Translations under genes and position numbers: made by a program
Notes under the pieces: model-generated
The model's database searches: none
What the model saw: only the letters and a program-made list of their open reading frames with translations
What the model was told of the DNA's origin: nothing
Shown here: positions 43,276 to 58,200 of the stretch, piece after piece
How positions within the stretch are numbered: position 1 is the first letter of the stretch
Layout: the number at the start of each line of letters is the position of its first letter
Origin: Saturnia japonica
Lineage: Eukaryota; Arthropoda; Insecta; Lepidoptera; Saturniidae
Direction of reading: 5' to 3'
DNA length: 64,000 nucleotides
Assembly (NCBI GenBank): GCA_033032175.1
Contig: CM065314.1
Coordinates: 3,442,305 to 3,506,304, forward strand

Positions 43276-46200
43276 CTGGAATTTAAAAAAATCTTATTGC
43301 ACACGTAAAAAGGGTAAGTACATTATAGATAGTATATATTAATTGTAAGAGGTACATTTAGTTATTCTTTATAATTACTGCAAATTATTACAGTTTATTA
43401 ATTTGCCTGTAAAATTTAAAGTGCAGCAGAAAACGTTTGGAACTATAGTCCAACAAGTTTCTGTGCGTCCGTCCTATGTAACGACAGACGTCGAGGAGGA
43501 GGTAGCACGTCATTACGTCACTATACTACACAGTACACTAAAGTAAACGGTATGGTGTCTTGGCAGTGTTATTATTTGATAATACTATATTAAATTGTCA
43601 TTACTATCTTTTCTTTACTGCAAATTTTGTAAGTTTTTCATATTTAGATTCAAAAGTGATTGTGTTATACTTGCTGTGATTATAATACCATGTTCAAATT
43701 CTATCACTAAATATTCTCGTTCCATGCCCAAATACAAGAAAGTTACTAAATGTTGAAATTTCGGATCAAACTTTAAAACTTTGACTCCAATAACTTTTCT
43801 TTAGAGTAATTTCGCTGACCTCTCCCTTTCCCTCAGTGAGCGAAACAATTTTAAATCCTAACTTGTAACAATGCAATACACATAAAACACTTCAATTCAC
43901 CTGAACGTCAGGATACTGCGTCATCAGCTGATCCCACATATTATAGATCTTACTAGCAGCACCTACGCACTTTAGAGCTGATACTTGAACATAAGGTTCA
44001 AATTCGTTGAAGGCTAGAGTTGCAGCTAAGTTTATCAAGTTATTCTCCATAATTTGCTTTTGGAATGGTGGGAATTCTGTAAATACAAACATGAGAAATT
44101 TAGGAAAATAACGCCAATGCCATAAATCTTACTTAAATTTTTTCTCTCAACATCAACACTCGTCTTCAGGGTCCAAAGCAAAGAAGCAGGCTCCAAGCCT
44201 AGCATAAAAAGTAAATATGAGTGATCACCGCCATAAATACACACGGTGGAGGACTTTCGGGAATTCCCTCGAACCACTAGGAAAGCTCACAATTGACAGC
44301 TTTGAGCACCCATGTCCTACCTTTTGCTACAGGCGGCGCACTAGGTTAATCCTGCTTAATAGATTTTTTTTTCTAATCCAGTAGACATTATTGTATCATA
44401 CCTCAATGACGTGAGTTCCCGATAATGCTGACACCAACTCTATTGTATCAAAGTTCATAAAATTGGCAAGTTAGAAAGTCTCATGACACCTTTGCATCAT
44501 TTTCATAGAAGAAAAACATTCTGCTCCATTTTTTTTTCATCATAGTACGTCAAAGGAACAAAGAAACTGCCTAATGGTAAATATAACAAAATCCAAAACC
44601 GTGGCGACCACCGAAAAATTAACAATCTATCGCCAATTGCCAAACAAGCCGGCCTTCGTAAACATAAACTGTATAGACACTGGCAAATCTCGAAACCCGA
44701 TGCACACAATCGAATCACTATGACGGATTTCAAATATAAGATACTCAAAGATAGATATATTCTTACGATCTGAGTAAAAATAGAAAAACATCATTATTCT
44801 CGATACTTCTAGAATGTACTCGAATCATTGAGTGCGTATTTGTAGGTAGGTACTAAAAATACAATAGTTCACTCACACAATCAAAGCTTACGTTTCGATT
44901 GCGTAATCTAACACAGAACACGATCCCTTTTAAACGATGACGCATGTTGAAAAATTCAAGGTCCTTTTAGTGATTTCGTGATTGTGTTATTTGAGTATAT
45001 AAGCAAGAAGTGTCCAAAACCACGACATTGCTGAGTGCCTTAAGCGCTCGCCTCAAACCCGGTTGAAAGTGACAAAGCCCTCAGAGGCTTCAGGGTCCTT
45101 ACGGCTAACAGTATATAGTCAAATAGAAAAAAAGAGCCGCGACAGTTCCGTTTTGAAAAGCGAAGAAGAAACGACAAGCGACGAATTCTGCAAGAAAACT
45201 ACAGAAAGTGATCCTGTAAGTGCGACCACCGTATAGCGAAGTATTGTGAGTTTGTTTGAATTCTGTGTCACTGAGTACGAATCAATTATTTTCGCGAAAT
45301 ATAACGGCATTATACTACCCACAGGTATAACAAAATTAATAACACTTACTTATAAAAGCGATCTCGGTACAAACCAGAAGCAGTTCCAAAGCCGAGTCTC
45401 TGATTTCCCAGTTAAGATTATTCATCTTCATGTAAATCAGCTTTCCGAGCTCGTGCATAGTCGACCCTGGCTTCGACTCGAGCAGTAGTGAAAGATTTGG
45501 TGGAAGAAACTTTTTTATTGTCACTGCTATGACATTTAAGCAGGTTACAATAAACTGTAAAAAAAATACCGACATCACATAAGTTTTATAGACAAACTAG
45601 CGGTGTGCCCGCGGCTCGGTACGCGTTTGTTACTACGCAGTAGTTATTTAAATCCTGTAATTTTATTTTTACTCATATTATAGTCAATTCACATAGACTA
45701 TCAATTGAGGTATGGATATGTACTTCCCGTGCACATTTTTCATCAAATTATTGTTTAACGATTCTTATACTATATCAAATTTGAAATTATATATCACGTC
45801 TACGAAGTTGTGTTAAAAGTGGTTCAGAATTAATATAAATTAAATTTAGTGTTATTATTACAATTATAAAAATATTTTTCACAATCCTTATATATAGCCT
45901 ATCACATATGGAATGACTAATAACTTCCCTTATAATTTTTTTTACAAAATCGGTTAAGAATAAATAAAGCTTTATTTTTTTGGAAATACTTTTTTTTACA
46001 ATTCCTAAAAGTGTTATTGAAAATTCTCATAACCCATCATTCATGGAATGTCTTACACTTTCCGTATTCAAAATTTCATCCAAATCGGATAAGAATTACC
46101 TAACGAAATTGTTTTTTTTTTACTTATTCTAAAAGTAATATTGAAAATTCATACCATACCAATTAACAAATGACACAAGCACCCCGTGTACAATATTTCA

Positions 46201-49200
46201 TAAGAATCGGTCAAGCCGTTTTTGAGTTAAATACGTACATACGAACAGACAGACAGACAAAAATTTGAAAAATGTGCTTTTTGTTATAGGTATCGTCTAT
46301 ACTTTCATATGCATTTAGTAAAAAGCTGTTATTTTGACATTACAAACAGACACTTCAATTTTATTAATTGTATAGATGAAGATTACTACAATGTATCCGG
46401 CTATTATTATTAACCGAATTTTTCATAAATTAAAAACTAGCTGTGCCCCACGATTTCACCCATGTTAATTTTATACGAAAAACATCGCCAACGCACCCGC
46501 GTAGGCTATTTTTTTATACTTTGTGTAAAACTATCGAAATTTTAATGAACAATAAATTATTTATTCAAATTATAATATAGTCTATGTTACTCGCTGATAC
46601 TGTAGCTTTTTAATGGATAAAGAATTTTTAAAATAAATCCAGTAGTTTTTGAGTTTATCCATTACAAACAAACAATCAAATCTTTCCTCTTTATAATATT
46701 TGTATAGATATCGGCGTTTTTAATCATATTGCGTATATGCATAAAAAAATATGTCTGCATAACAGACACGTATGATAAGAATCTATGACCTTTTATGGCA
46801 GAATGGAAGAGAATGTACTAAGCAACATATTCGTAATTATTTAGTTCATATATAAAAATAGATAAAAAATCTTAACAAAATATGCCTCACCTTACAACTT
46901 AAATTTGTTCTCTTCAAAATATTAAAAACTACCGAATACAAGCATAACACTTCCAAACTCTCTTGCCAATTGATATTGTGGTTCTTTACAAGCGACAATA
47001 CTATATCCATTACATACGTCATCACAACGTTTGTATCCTGGTTGTCTTCGAATTGATTATTTTGTTTTACCTCACCGTAATCATCTATTGGATCGTATTC
47101 CCGTAAAACATAAAATAGAGCTTGAAACACCAAGTTAGCTTGTTCATCATTCAAATGATCCTTCAGACATGTCAATTTTTTTACACCGCGCAATATTAAC
47201 GGCAATCTATCAAGCTCCTCAATCAAATCTCTCAAAGAATAAGCAGCTTTAGCAGTTATCTCGAGGGATGCATTCAAAAGCTTAACTATATAATCGTGTA
47301 TTCGATCAATGGTAGACGCTGAGATATCTTTACCTTCCTTTACAAATATTATCAAAGGTACCAAGCACATAAACAGCATTTGGTTCCTTAAGTTTACCTT
47401 TTTATTGTCGTTTTTGTTCATCATACTTTCAACATCTTTATCTTTAAAGATTTTTTTCCATATAACAGTACAATCAGCACAGTAATCTAGTACACAGATG
47501 GCACTTCGACGTTGTACAAAAAATTGGATTGCATTATAATAATTCACACCTAACTCACGGAAATCATCCATGGAGTATTCTACGCCAGATTTCATCTCTT
47601 TCGTTAGAAATATCTTTGCAAGAGACAAGCAAAATGCAAGTTTTAACAGTAGTGTAGCGATGTCTGCTTTGTGAATTCTATCACAGGCCATAATAATATG
47701 CTGCATCAGTCTTAAATCTTTGATCATCACGTTTAATAGTATCGTTGACTGTGTTATACGACCATCTTTGCATACGATCGCTAGAAGCATGTGCGTCATC
47801 GGTTCAAGCAGTTTACACTTCTCTTCTTCCTGATCGCTAGTAAACGAAAGCATTTGAAAGAAATCAGGATCATTAAGTGGTTTAGTGATATAAGTGATGA
47901 CCTCTCGAATTTGTTCCGTTTCTCTCAAATCATTTAATTTCCATAGGAATTCTGAAGCGAATTTATATGCTTGCCTTACAACAAAAACTGTTGTCTTTTC
48001 ATTAACCAGGCTTAATATTTCTTTCCACAATCCAGTGTCTAAAAGCCATGTGATGCCTGTATTGTGAGTAACGATACCCAATGCCATTTCCATATAAGCC
48101 ACTCTTAAACTAGCATTCGTTCCTGGGTAAGTCATTGATTTAAACCCCTCTTTTATTTTGTCAGATTCCTTGCAAATGAACCTCGTGAATTGCAATTCTT
48201 TTTTGCAACCGAGAGCTAGAACTCGCGTGAGAAACACCTTAACGCTGATGTGTGCATCTGATGAACGATTCAAAGCATCCATAATTAAATCTACCACACA
48301 GGGTATGGTTTTTAGAAAGATGATTTCTGTGAAAAAAAAAAGATGATATATTTAAATTTTCAACTAAACAAATCATGTGTGGTAGGATCCTTATTATATA
48401 TTGCATTCCGGAGTCAGCTATCTAGTTAGGTGTATTTAGTAAATATAAACGTAAATAAAACACGACGGATTTTTTCCATATTGTTACGACCATGTTAAAT
48501 AACGCATTGTCTCTGTTAATAACATTACGCATCTTTCTAGATGCGAAGCTTCTTCGCACACATATTTTTGAATTTTCTAAAACATAACAGCCTAATGAGT
48601 GTTATAGTTTATTGACGATTTATTAAATCTATTGAATGTAAAGAGTGGTAGGGTACTGAGAAATTTAGTTTCTCTATACTTGCCCGCTCGACTGTTGAAA
48701 TACCTCTACCCTACAGAAGATCGCAGACAAATGGCCGAGTGTTGTGTTCCTGCGGTGAGTAAGATTTCCCGAGCTCGTTGGGGTAGGAGAGTTCAAGGTC
48801 AGCAACGCGCTATTGATACTTATGGTATATACAGGGTGGACCAAAAAAGATTTGCGAATTTTAAAAAATAATAAAAAAAAACTAAATACAATACACATAC
48901 ACATCTTTATTTTAATTAAAATAGACATCTGGGAAATTTATTTCTTAAAAATGACATCTTTCAGGTGTGCACCATTTCGCTGCAAACATTCCTCGAATCT
49001 GAACCTCAAATTGGTAAGAACTCGCTGACACATAGCGCGAGGAATAGCTGCCATTTCTTCTCGAAAATTTATCTTCAACCGGTTAATCGTGGCTGGGTTA
49101 TTGAAGTAGACTCTACTTTTCAGGTATCCCCACATGAAAAAGTCCTGTGGCGTTAGATCCGGAATTCTAGGCGGCCATGCAATGTCACTTCGGCGCAATA

Positions 49201-52200
49201 AAAGTTTCCCAGCAAACATCTCGTTTATGGCCGCCAACGAAGTATTTGATGTATAGCATGTCGCACCATCTTGTTGAAAACACGTCGCACGATATAGGCT
49301 TCAAATTGTTGCAGTTGCGGAAAGAAAAAATCCCTTAACATGGCTATGTATCGGTCGGAATTTAGAGTGACAGATTGCCTTTGTTGATTTTCAAAGAAAT
49401 AGGGTCCGATAATTCCGTGTGCTGATATGGCCGCCCAAACGGTTACTTTCGGCGAATGCAGAGGCTTTTGATGTTTTGCACGTGGGTTCTCTGCATCCCA
49501 ATAACGGCAATTCTGTTTATTGACATGCCCATTTAAGTGTAAATGGACTTCGTCGGAGAACAGAATATTGTTGAAACTCTGAAAGTAATCCAACATTGTT
49601 TCAACAAAAGCTCGTCGTAATATTGGGCCATTTGGAGTAATTCCTGCACATGTTGAATTTTATACGGGTGCAAATTCATATCTTTCAACAAAATGCGACG
49701 CAAAGATATTCTGGACACCACAAGTTCAGCTGATAGCTTGCGAGTCGATAGACCAGGATTACGTTGAACTGAAGCTCTAACTTGTTCAATTGTGTCTTCC
49801 GTTCTTGTTGACCTTGGGCGTCCCGCAAGCTTCTGTTTGAGAGTCGAACCAGTAGCTTCGAACTTTCTGACCCACGATCGAATCACACTTTCCTTCGGAC
49901 ACTGATTTACGTCATGTAATCCAAACTCACGCCGAAATAAACGTCGAACAATATAGCGCACGAATCGCCATTTAATTTATAATAATGTTTAACGCATAAT
50001 TCATGCTGCGCTCCGGTGAAGCGATTTATCACAACTAAATTTCCGAGAACCGAGCTTCTCATCCCCACCACCCGCGCAGACCCCGCTCATAATGTTCAAA
50101 CGCAAGAGTGTTTTTAAAATCATACGCCTTTCTGGCCCACTCTGTATATAACAAGTGTCCATAGGCTACGGTAACCGGTCAACATCAGGCGGACCGTATG
50201 ATTATTTTAAAAAAGGTGCAAGTAGTAATTTCAGTATAAAAACAATAAAAAAAAGAACATCAAGTCTAAACATTTTGTAACGAAAAGTTTGTATAATACA
50301 AACTGATGTTAAATTAGCAATGTAACGCTAAACGGTATGCCAAATGAAGATTTTGTAGGAGACACTTCTTCGCACTTACCAGTTTCCTCCAACTGAACTA
50401 ACCATTTATCGACCATAGATGTATTAAATATATGGACCTTGGACCCCTATTATTTAACGTATACGTGAGCGACATTGGTTCCTGCTTTCAATATGCACAT
50501 TTCTCTATGTATGCTGATGACACTAAAATATTTATGCCAATATGTACTGTTGATGATTGTAACAAATTGCAATTAGATTTAGACAGGTTAAGCGAATACT
50601 GCTCACTTAATCTTTTGGATCTTAATGTGGGCAAATGCCAGTGCATTACATACACGCACAAAAAAAATGTCCTTAAGTATAATTATAGACTTAATAATAC
50701 AATAGTTTCCAGAGTAACATGCGTTAGGGATCTGGGAGTATATCTCGATCATAAATTATCATATGTAGATCACTATGAATACATTACTCAGAAATCTTAT
50801 AAAGTGTTGGGCTTCATAACTAGATTATCAATTCATTTTAAAAATAATTCGACTATGAAAGTTTTATTTTGTGCTTATGTAAGAAGTATTTTAGAATTTG
50901 CATCTCAAATATGGACTCCCTATTATAACATACATAGCCATAGAATTGAAAACATTCAAAATAAATTTTTGAAGATTCTGAAACGTCGTGATATGCTTTT
51001 ATCAGCGGATATAAATGAGAACTTACGGGAATTGGGTATGTTATCCCTGAAACATAGACGCTTGGTAGCTGATCTGATGTTTTTATATAATTTGATGAAC
51101 AATAAAATTGATTGTTCATGTTTGTTGGAACGAATTGGTCTAAGGACTACAACTAAACATATCCGTAAACCCCAGACCTTTCACGTTCGTTCAACCAAGA
51201 CCAATTATGCCCATAATTCAGTATTGATAAGATGTACACAGTTATATAATGCTAAAGCTGAAAATTTCGACATGTTTTCTGACAGTAATGCAGCGTTTAG
51301 AAGAAAAACTATTGATTTATTCAGAGTTTGTTAAATATATGTGATTATTACACACACACACACACATTCACGCCAGAAGCACTACATCGTTCTTTTTGAT
51401 GCAAATAATATTTAATTAATAATTTCGTTGGGGTAAAGAATTATTATAACGTTATTGTAATGCGATTGAAATCATTTTTGGCTAAGCCAATATGTCAACT
51501 TAATTATATATATAAGTTAGAATTTAAGAGCTGTAGATTTCTTGAAATAAATAAATAAATATGTTATCAACCGACAAGTTCATTCATAAAAATTTCGTTA
51601 CAAAAACCATGTGGATACTGTTTGCATATTAAATACCTATATCATTCGAAAGTTCCGTATCCATAATAGTTTGTTCTTGTTTGTTGTTTTACTGTTGGTA
51701 AATAATAAATGTAAATTACATCTCAAAATAATACATCAAACAAAAACGATTTTAACAAATTATTTATTGATACATTTAAAACGAATTGAAACAATATGCC
51801 GTTAAATTTTTTTATCAATTAATATGATTCGTAACATGATGCCACTCACAGTTCTCAAAATAAGAAGTGCTGTCCATAACATTACGGTCAAGAACTGTAC
51901 TTGATCAAAGATTTAAAATTGTGAAAGATCACCAATACATAAAAAAAAACATATTAGTTTTGTAAAAAACATACTGTTTAATTTGTCCAGTTAGTACACT
52001 TTGAGTATTTGCAGTAGAAGACTGTGAACTTGTGATATTTCACAAGTAGTTACAAATTCATATATACGTTTATACATACAAACAAGAATCACGGTATTAT
52101 TTTGATATAGTATCACCGCAGAATGAGGGGGACCGTGCCTGAAGATAGCATAGTACAACCCGAAAACTACGACGGCCGTTGTCATGCCGGTCTTCCTGCT

Positions 52201-55200
52201 GGCTCACTGGCTTATCCCGAAACGTGACAAACCAAAATAGAGTCGCTGTGACGCATTTATCACCAGGTGCACGGTGATCGTAACTCAGACGGGTTTAGAT
52301 AACCTAACATCCCGCTTTATTGCTGAATGTAAAACGGCTGATCCTGGAACTCGACATGCCTAAGCTAAACACAAAACCGCAATGCGGTGACGCAACGCAA
52401 AAAACTGCGATGCGAATCAATTCATAGGTTCTTGCGATAAGCCGTGCGAGCGACGCAAATTTCTAAGATGCTCCGCACTACAGCGGCACGTCGAGCGGAG
52501 TGAAAGCGAGGCGAGGAGAGGACGAGAGGAGGCAAGGGCGTCTGTGAGAATATTCTTACACTCATGTCACCTCGTTTCGCCTCTTGGAAACTCTGGATCA
52601 CGGTTATTTGTTGATAAGTTTTCTTTACTAAATATCCCCGCTACTCCGCATATGTGGAATAAAGAAATATTAACAACTAAATTAAAAGAAAAACAAATTT
52701 GGGTTTTAGTATTGTGCAAAAACTATAGAAGCTTAATTTTTACCTAATCACAGATGACACACTTCAGTTTTATTTATTTGTATATGATTTATGTACGGCA
52801 GAAAATACAGTGAAACCTTTTATCAAGTTCCATTTGTGGAGACTCAATTTCCTTCTTGTTATCACGTAGGACCAACTTCATTTCATTGGAATTCCATAAA
52901 TAACTTCACAAACATTGGCAACGAATAAATAGATAAACGTGGTTCACGTTATCTTTATGAAAACATTGAATAAGGTTGAAGACCTCCGTGACTAGACTGT
53001 ACGGAATACCATCCAAATTCTTGACAATTTCTCAATCGCGTAACATTTCAGTCGGTAGGGTTGCCACTCGTTTGGTGATGACACTCGACCGTGAAAAAAT
53101 CAAATACAATCACAATATTTTGTAATTTTTCTGTACCTAGGGCATTTTAATACAGATTTGAGAACTCGGAGGCAGAGTTCATCATCATATATTTCGCTGG
53201 CTCGGCCAGGTGGCCGAATAGCAGGTAGAGAACAGGGAGGATCGAGAATTCAAAGGAGCATACTTGATCGTCCCATTGGTCGGCCAAGGCATCGTCAGCG
53301 TGACATGATAGAGGCAGATCTACATCAACTTCAATAAAACAAACAAAACCAGGATCGACACAAATTGCGTGCTGTCGTTTCGGAAGCCAAGCCTCTTTTT
53401 GTGGATGAGTGTTGAGAAACCACTTACAAAATAATCGCCCAGCTAGAAGGCCAAACAACCTTTTCTGCTCTAGTCACCCCTAGATGCACGATCTGTCGCA
53501 ATTTCAGAAAAGAAAATAATGAAATCTAAATTTTGCAACCGGCTATATAACGAAAACCTATTTATCTTACTTGCTTTTGGCAGTTGTCACTCTTTAGATT
53601 TTCTATGAAAAGTTCGCGAATAATATAAAGTTTATAATACATTTAAAAATCTAGAGAAATATTTTGATTAGTGAATTCGTATCTTCGTAATATCACTCTG
53701 TACTTATTTAATTTTAAAATGTACTTATAAGAATGTCATTGGCATTTATGTTTTTATGTCACAGTAGTATGTTTGCAGACGATGAATTAGTCATAGGTTA
53801 TATAGGTTAGGTACGCTAACTGGATAGGTTACTGCGGTAGAAGAGCAGTGCGGGAGGGAAACATGTAACTTAACAGAACACACACACTGTGTCTCGCTAC
53901 ACTCGTGATGAATAGTAATAAAAATATCTCTTACAATATTTACAAGTGTGTATCTAAATTGAAATGGTTTAATTGCGTATGACAATATAAACTGACAAAA
54001 TAAGTTACAATATGATTTAATTTCGTCCGATCGATATTTTCTTAGAGCTGTGATATATTTGCATCTCCGTTGGATAACGACGTTCTATCAACATTTTTCT
54101 CTTTAATTTGCATTTTATACCCATTTGTAATGAATCCATTATCCTCCAAAACTACTTTGATTGTGGAACTTTCCTTTCTTACTGTGTAGAATCCTTTAAC
54201 CTTTCTTCTTATAACGCCTAAAATAGAAATTTCTATTTCTACCTTCTTTTTTCTCCTCTGTTTGGGTTTTTTGGTGAAGAAAACATTACATTACTTTCCA
54301 TTCTTCTTCCTGCACTGACAGTGCGTCGTATGCTTTGGTCTGACAATCCGGTAACCTTCGCAACGGTTTTATGTACATTAATGTAAGTTTTATCCTCGGT
54401 AGAATTGGGATCTGATCTGAGGGATCTTGCCTTAAAATATTCGTAAATCTTATAAACAACTTGTTTAGTTTGAGTCCTAATCGGAATACTCATCTTCGGT
54501 TGTAAACATCGTGTGCGTTTAGTTTAAAGCATATAGTCCAGATATCACGTGTTGACGACAGCGAAGCCGACGTCCGACTGAAGTCTCTCGTCATTTGATG
54601 TGACGAAAACACACTCCTCCCACCACGCTCCACTACCGCAGGAACCTACACACTTAAGTGCTAGACCTGTAGCCTATCGACTCTGTAGTAGAATTCACTT
54701 GTTTTCTTAACAAGGTAAACTTGTATCACATACAGACAAAACCACTAATATTTCAGTAATATTACATTTTATTGGTCAGTCGTGTTCATCTACATCAGTG
54801 CTCCTCAAACTTTATTGTCTTGTAGATCACATTCCATGATTGTCGGTTTTGAATAGGCTCCTCTAACCTCATACTTACATGATATCATTTTTTGAAAACA
54901 TTTACAGACTACAGTTTACCGCAGAAAAATCCTTATTTTACTAAATTGAAACTTATACCTAAAGAAAAGTAAAATGTACATACATGGGCAGAGCTGCCGA
55001 CAACTACCATATTATAAGAATTCTTAAAGAGATTCATATATCATCAAATAACCCTAATAGTAACATAAATTTTAATATAATTGTTCAACATGTTCCATGT
55101 AAATGTATGCTATAAAAATGTTTACTTCATAGGTAGTTTTATATTCTATTTAGATAATTATATGCTAACATAAAGACATTAATAATTATTATACTTTAAG

Positions 55201-58200
55201 GAAGTATTACATGATTAAATGAATACTACATGATTTATTTCATTCATGGAAAGCTAAAATTAAAGTCACAACCAGCTTAAGTGTCTATCATTGACTCCCG
55301 TTTCCATCTCATAGAGAACAAGTTTTTTTTTGTTGACATAGATCCCTTGCAGTTTGTTGTCGTTTTCCACATCTACATGAAGAAAAAATTGACATTCTGC
55401 AAAAACAATAATATGATTTATTGGATAACATAATATGTCTTAAGCAAATGTTATCACAGAGGACAGTCCCCAGAGTAATTTAATGTTTAATAATATTTTT
55501 GTTATAACTTGAGTACTTAATCTATTCATGAACAACTCATTCGAAATTTTCACAGGAATTAGTCGAGTGACATTGGATAACAAAAAGGTTTTTATACATT
55601 CAATTTTTAATTTAAGAAAGGAAAGTAAAATTGTTACATGGATATCTTCAATCTATAAATAAAGAGTTAGTATTTTTAATGCATACAAATGAATAAATTC
55701 TTCATCTTAATTTTAAAACAGCCTTCTAAGGTGTCAAATAAGCTATGAAACTTTGATTAAACTGTTTGGCTCCCTTACACAAAAAAAATGTACGTGAAAT
55801 TGGCATATATGCCATGTGCGGAAGCAGAGTTATTAATAACACCATACAAATTTATCAAAATTAAGCTATAGATTATCATGTCACTTTCTTGTGTATAAGT
55901 AATTTTGTTGTGTTTATTTTTGTAAACTAATCTTGATTCTGTAATGTTCTGTGTTTGTTTATACATAGCCCAGACTGGATAAAATTTACATCAAAATACA
56001 ATTGCTTTTTATAATGCCTTCTTGATATATGGTTCAATCAACATGACAGGTTAAATCCACATGACATTGGCGGAATTATGTGTGCATATATTTTATAAGA
56101 AAAAGGAGACTATTATTAAACTGAAATAGACATACATCCCAACAAACTTATCAACATTTATCCCATTTGTTTTAGTTAAATGTGCCTCTTTTCCTTACTG
56201 CAACAGTATATGGGTAAATTACTATAAATAAAATTTTTAATTTATGTATATCATTTATTTATTCTATTTATTTAGTACGCAGTGCGGTAATTATATCGCG
56301 GTGTGGTAGGTAGGCAAGGAAAATAAACGCCGGGTAGATTAGCACCGATTGGCAAAAGCGATATGCACCGTGCGTCAAGTTGGTTCATGTACTGTCGAGC
56401 GCGGTGATGCGCGTGGCCGCTGCGCCGGCGCGGCGCATTGAGAGTCCACGCCCCTCCCGACCAGTTATGCAGCTCGGGCTGCTTCATATATTCAACACAA
56501 ATTAAGTGGCGAACGCCACATCACCCTCTTCCAGAGACCGTCACTATGGGCGATAATAGTCGGGAAAGTGCACAGTGCGGCCTGATCGCGTCTTTCTGAC
56601 ATTAATTTCCTCTGGATCATGCACACTGGGAGTCTGTGGAGGTGTATGTGGTGGCGTATGTGATGATGTATGTGGGTGTGTGTGAATGTTTGTGTGAATG
56701 CTGGTATGTGGGTCGTGCAGTATGTAGGCTGGCTTAACGCGGTCTACTGATACTGAGACTACTTTACCATTGAGTAAAAGAGTGAGCACCTTGACCGTCC
56801 TTTTGAGCACTTCATGGGGACCCGTGTATGCCGGCTTAAGTGAGCCACGGTTTATCTCCTCCCGAAGAAAGACGTAAGAAGCGGTTGCAAGGTCTTTGAA
56901 CACGAAGACAGGCCGAGTACCGTGGCGCGATGCTGGCGTTGGCCGACACTTCTGGGCGAACGCGCGAATCCGTGACAGATAGTCTGCCATGGTCATGGTC
57001 GAGTCGTTCGCCTGAGAGTTAAAAAACTCACCAGGCAACCTCAGCGCCTGGCCATAGACGAGCTCGGCTGATGAAGCTTTTAGGTCATCCTTGTAGGCGC
57101 TCCGTATACCCAATAGGACAAGTGAAAGAGATTCCACCCAGTTGTCGTTACCGTGACAGGTAATGGCGGCTTTCAACTGCCGGTGGAATCTCTCCACCAG
57201 TCCGTTGCATGCCGGATGGTATGCCGTTGTCCGTCTATGTTGAAATCCGACTAGGTCCGACAGGCGCTTGAATAAGGCAGATTCAAATTGCGCACCACGG
57301 TCAGTGACGATGTCGGAAGGACAACCAAAGCGCTCGATCCATCCATACAGTAACCCATTGGCCACGGTCTCTGTAGTGATGTCGCGGAGTGGTATTGCCT
57401 CAGGCCAACGAGTAAACCGGTCGACGGCGGTGAGACAATACTTAAATCCATGAGACAGTGGCAGTGGGCCTACTAGGTCTACATGGATATGCGCAAACCT
57501 CGTTCGTGGCAATTTGAATGTGCCTATTGGTGGTGCAGTATGTCGGAAGACTTTCGACTTTTGGCAAGCCAGACAAGCCTGAGTCCATACTCTGCAGTCC
57601 TTCCTAACGCCAGGCCAAACGTGCCTTTCGGCAGCGAGTTTAGCTGTGGCGCTAGCACCCGGGTGACTGAGAGAATGCAAGCTCTCAAAGGTTTGGTACT
57701 GAAGCGCTTGTGGGACATATGGTCGGAAAATGTCGCCTTTAACGTCACAGAACAGTTCAGTATCTGTACCCGGTACCTTGACCTTTTTTAGGCATAATGT
57801 TGTGTTGCTGTCAAGTAGTTTTTCTAACTCGGAGTCAGAGTCTTGGAGCTTAGCCAACTTCTGCAAGTCGACTGGTTGCGCAATTTCCTCGATCCGTGAT
57901 AGTGTGTCGGCATCAACATTGTTTTTTTCCTGAAATATGCCTGATATCCGTAGTAAATTGGGATATGTAGTCAAGGTGCCTGAACTGTCTGGGCGAACAA
58001 TTCTCCTTGCGGGAGTGGAAGGCATAGCAGAGGGGCTTGTGGTCTGTGTAGACTGCGAAGTCCCTTGCTTCGACCATATTGCAGAAGTTCTTTATGGCTT
58101 CGTAAATTGCGAGCAGCTCCCGATCGTAAGGCGAATATTTGCGTTGGGAAGGACTGAGCTTGCGTGAGAAGAATGCTAGCGGTTGCCAAGTATTGTCTTC

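Noticed and set aside
50432..51334. Host gene inside the BRAT1 intron
   Set aside because: Has the YADD reverse-transcriptase motif, LINE C-terminal region and AAAT tail; it is a truncated LINE.
53147..53458. 103-codon minus-strand frame in BRAT1 intron 1
   Set aside because: No recognisable domain, and it does not fit BRAT1 phases.
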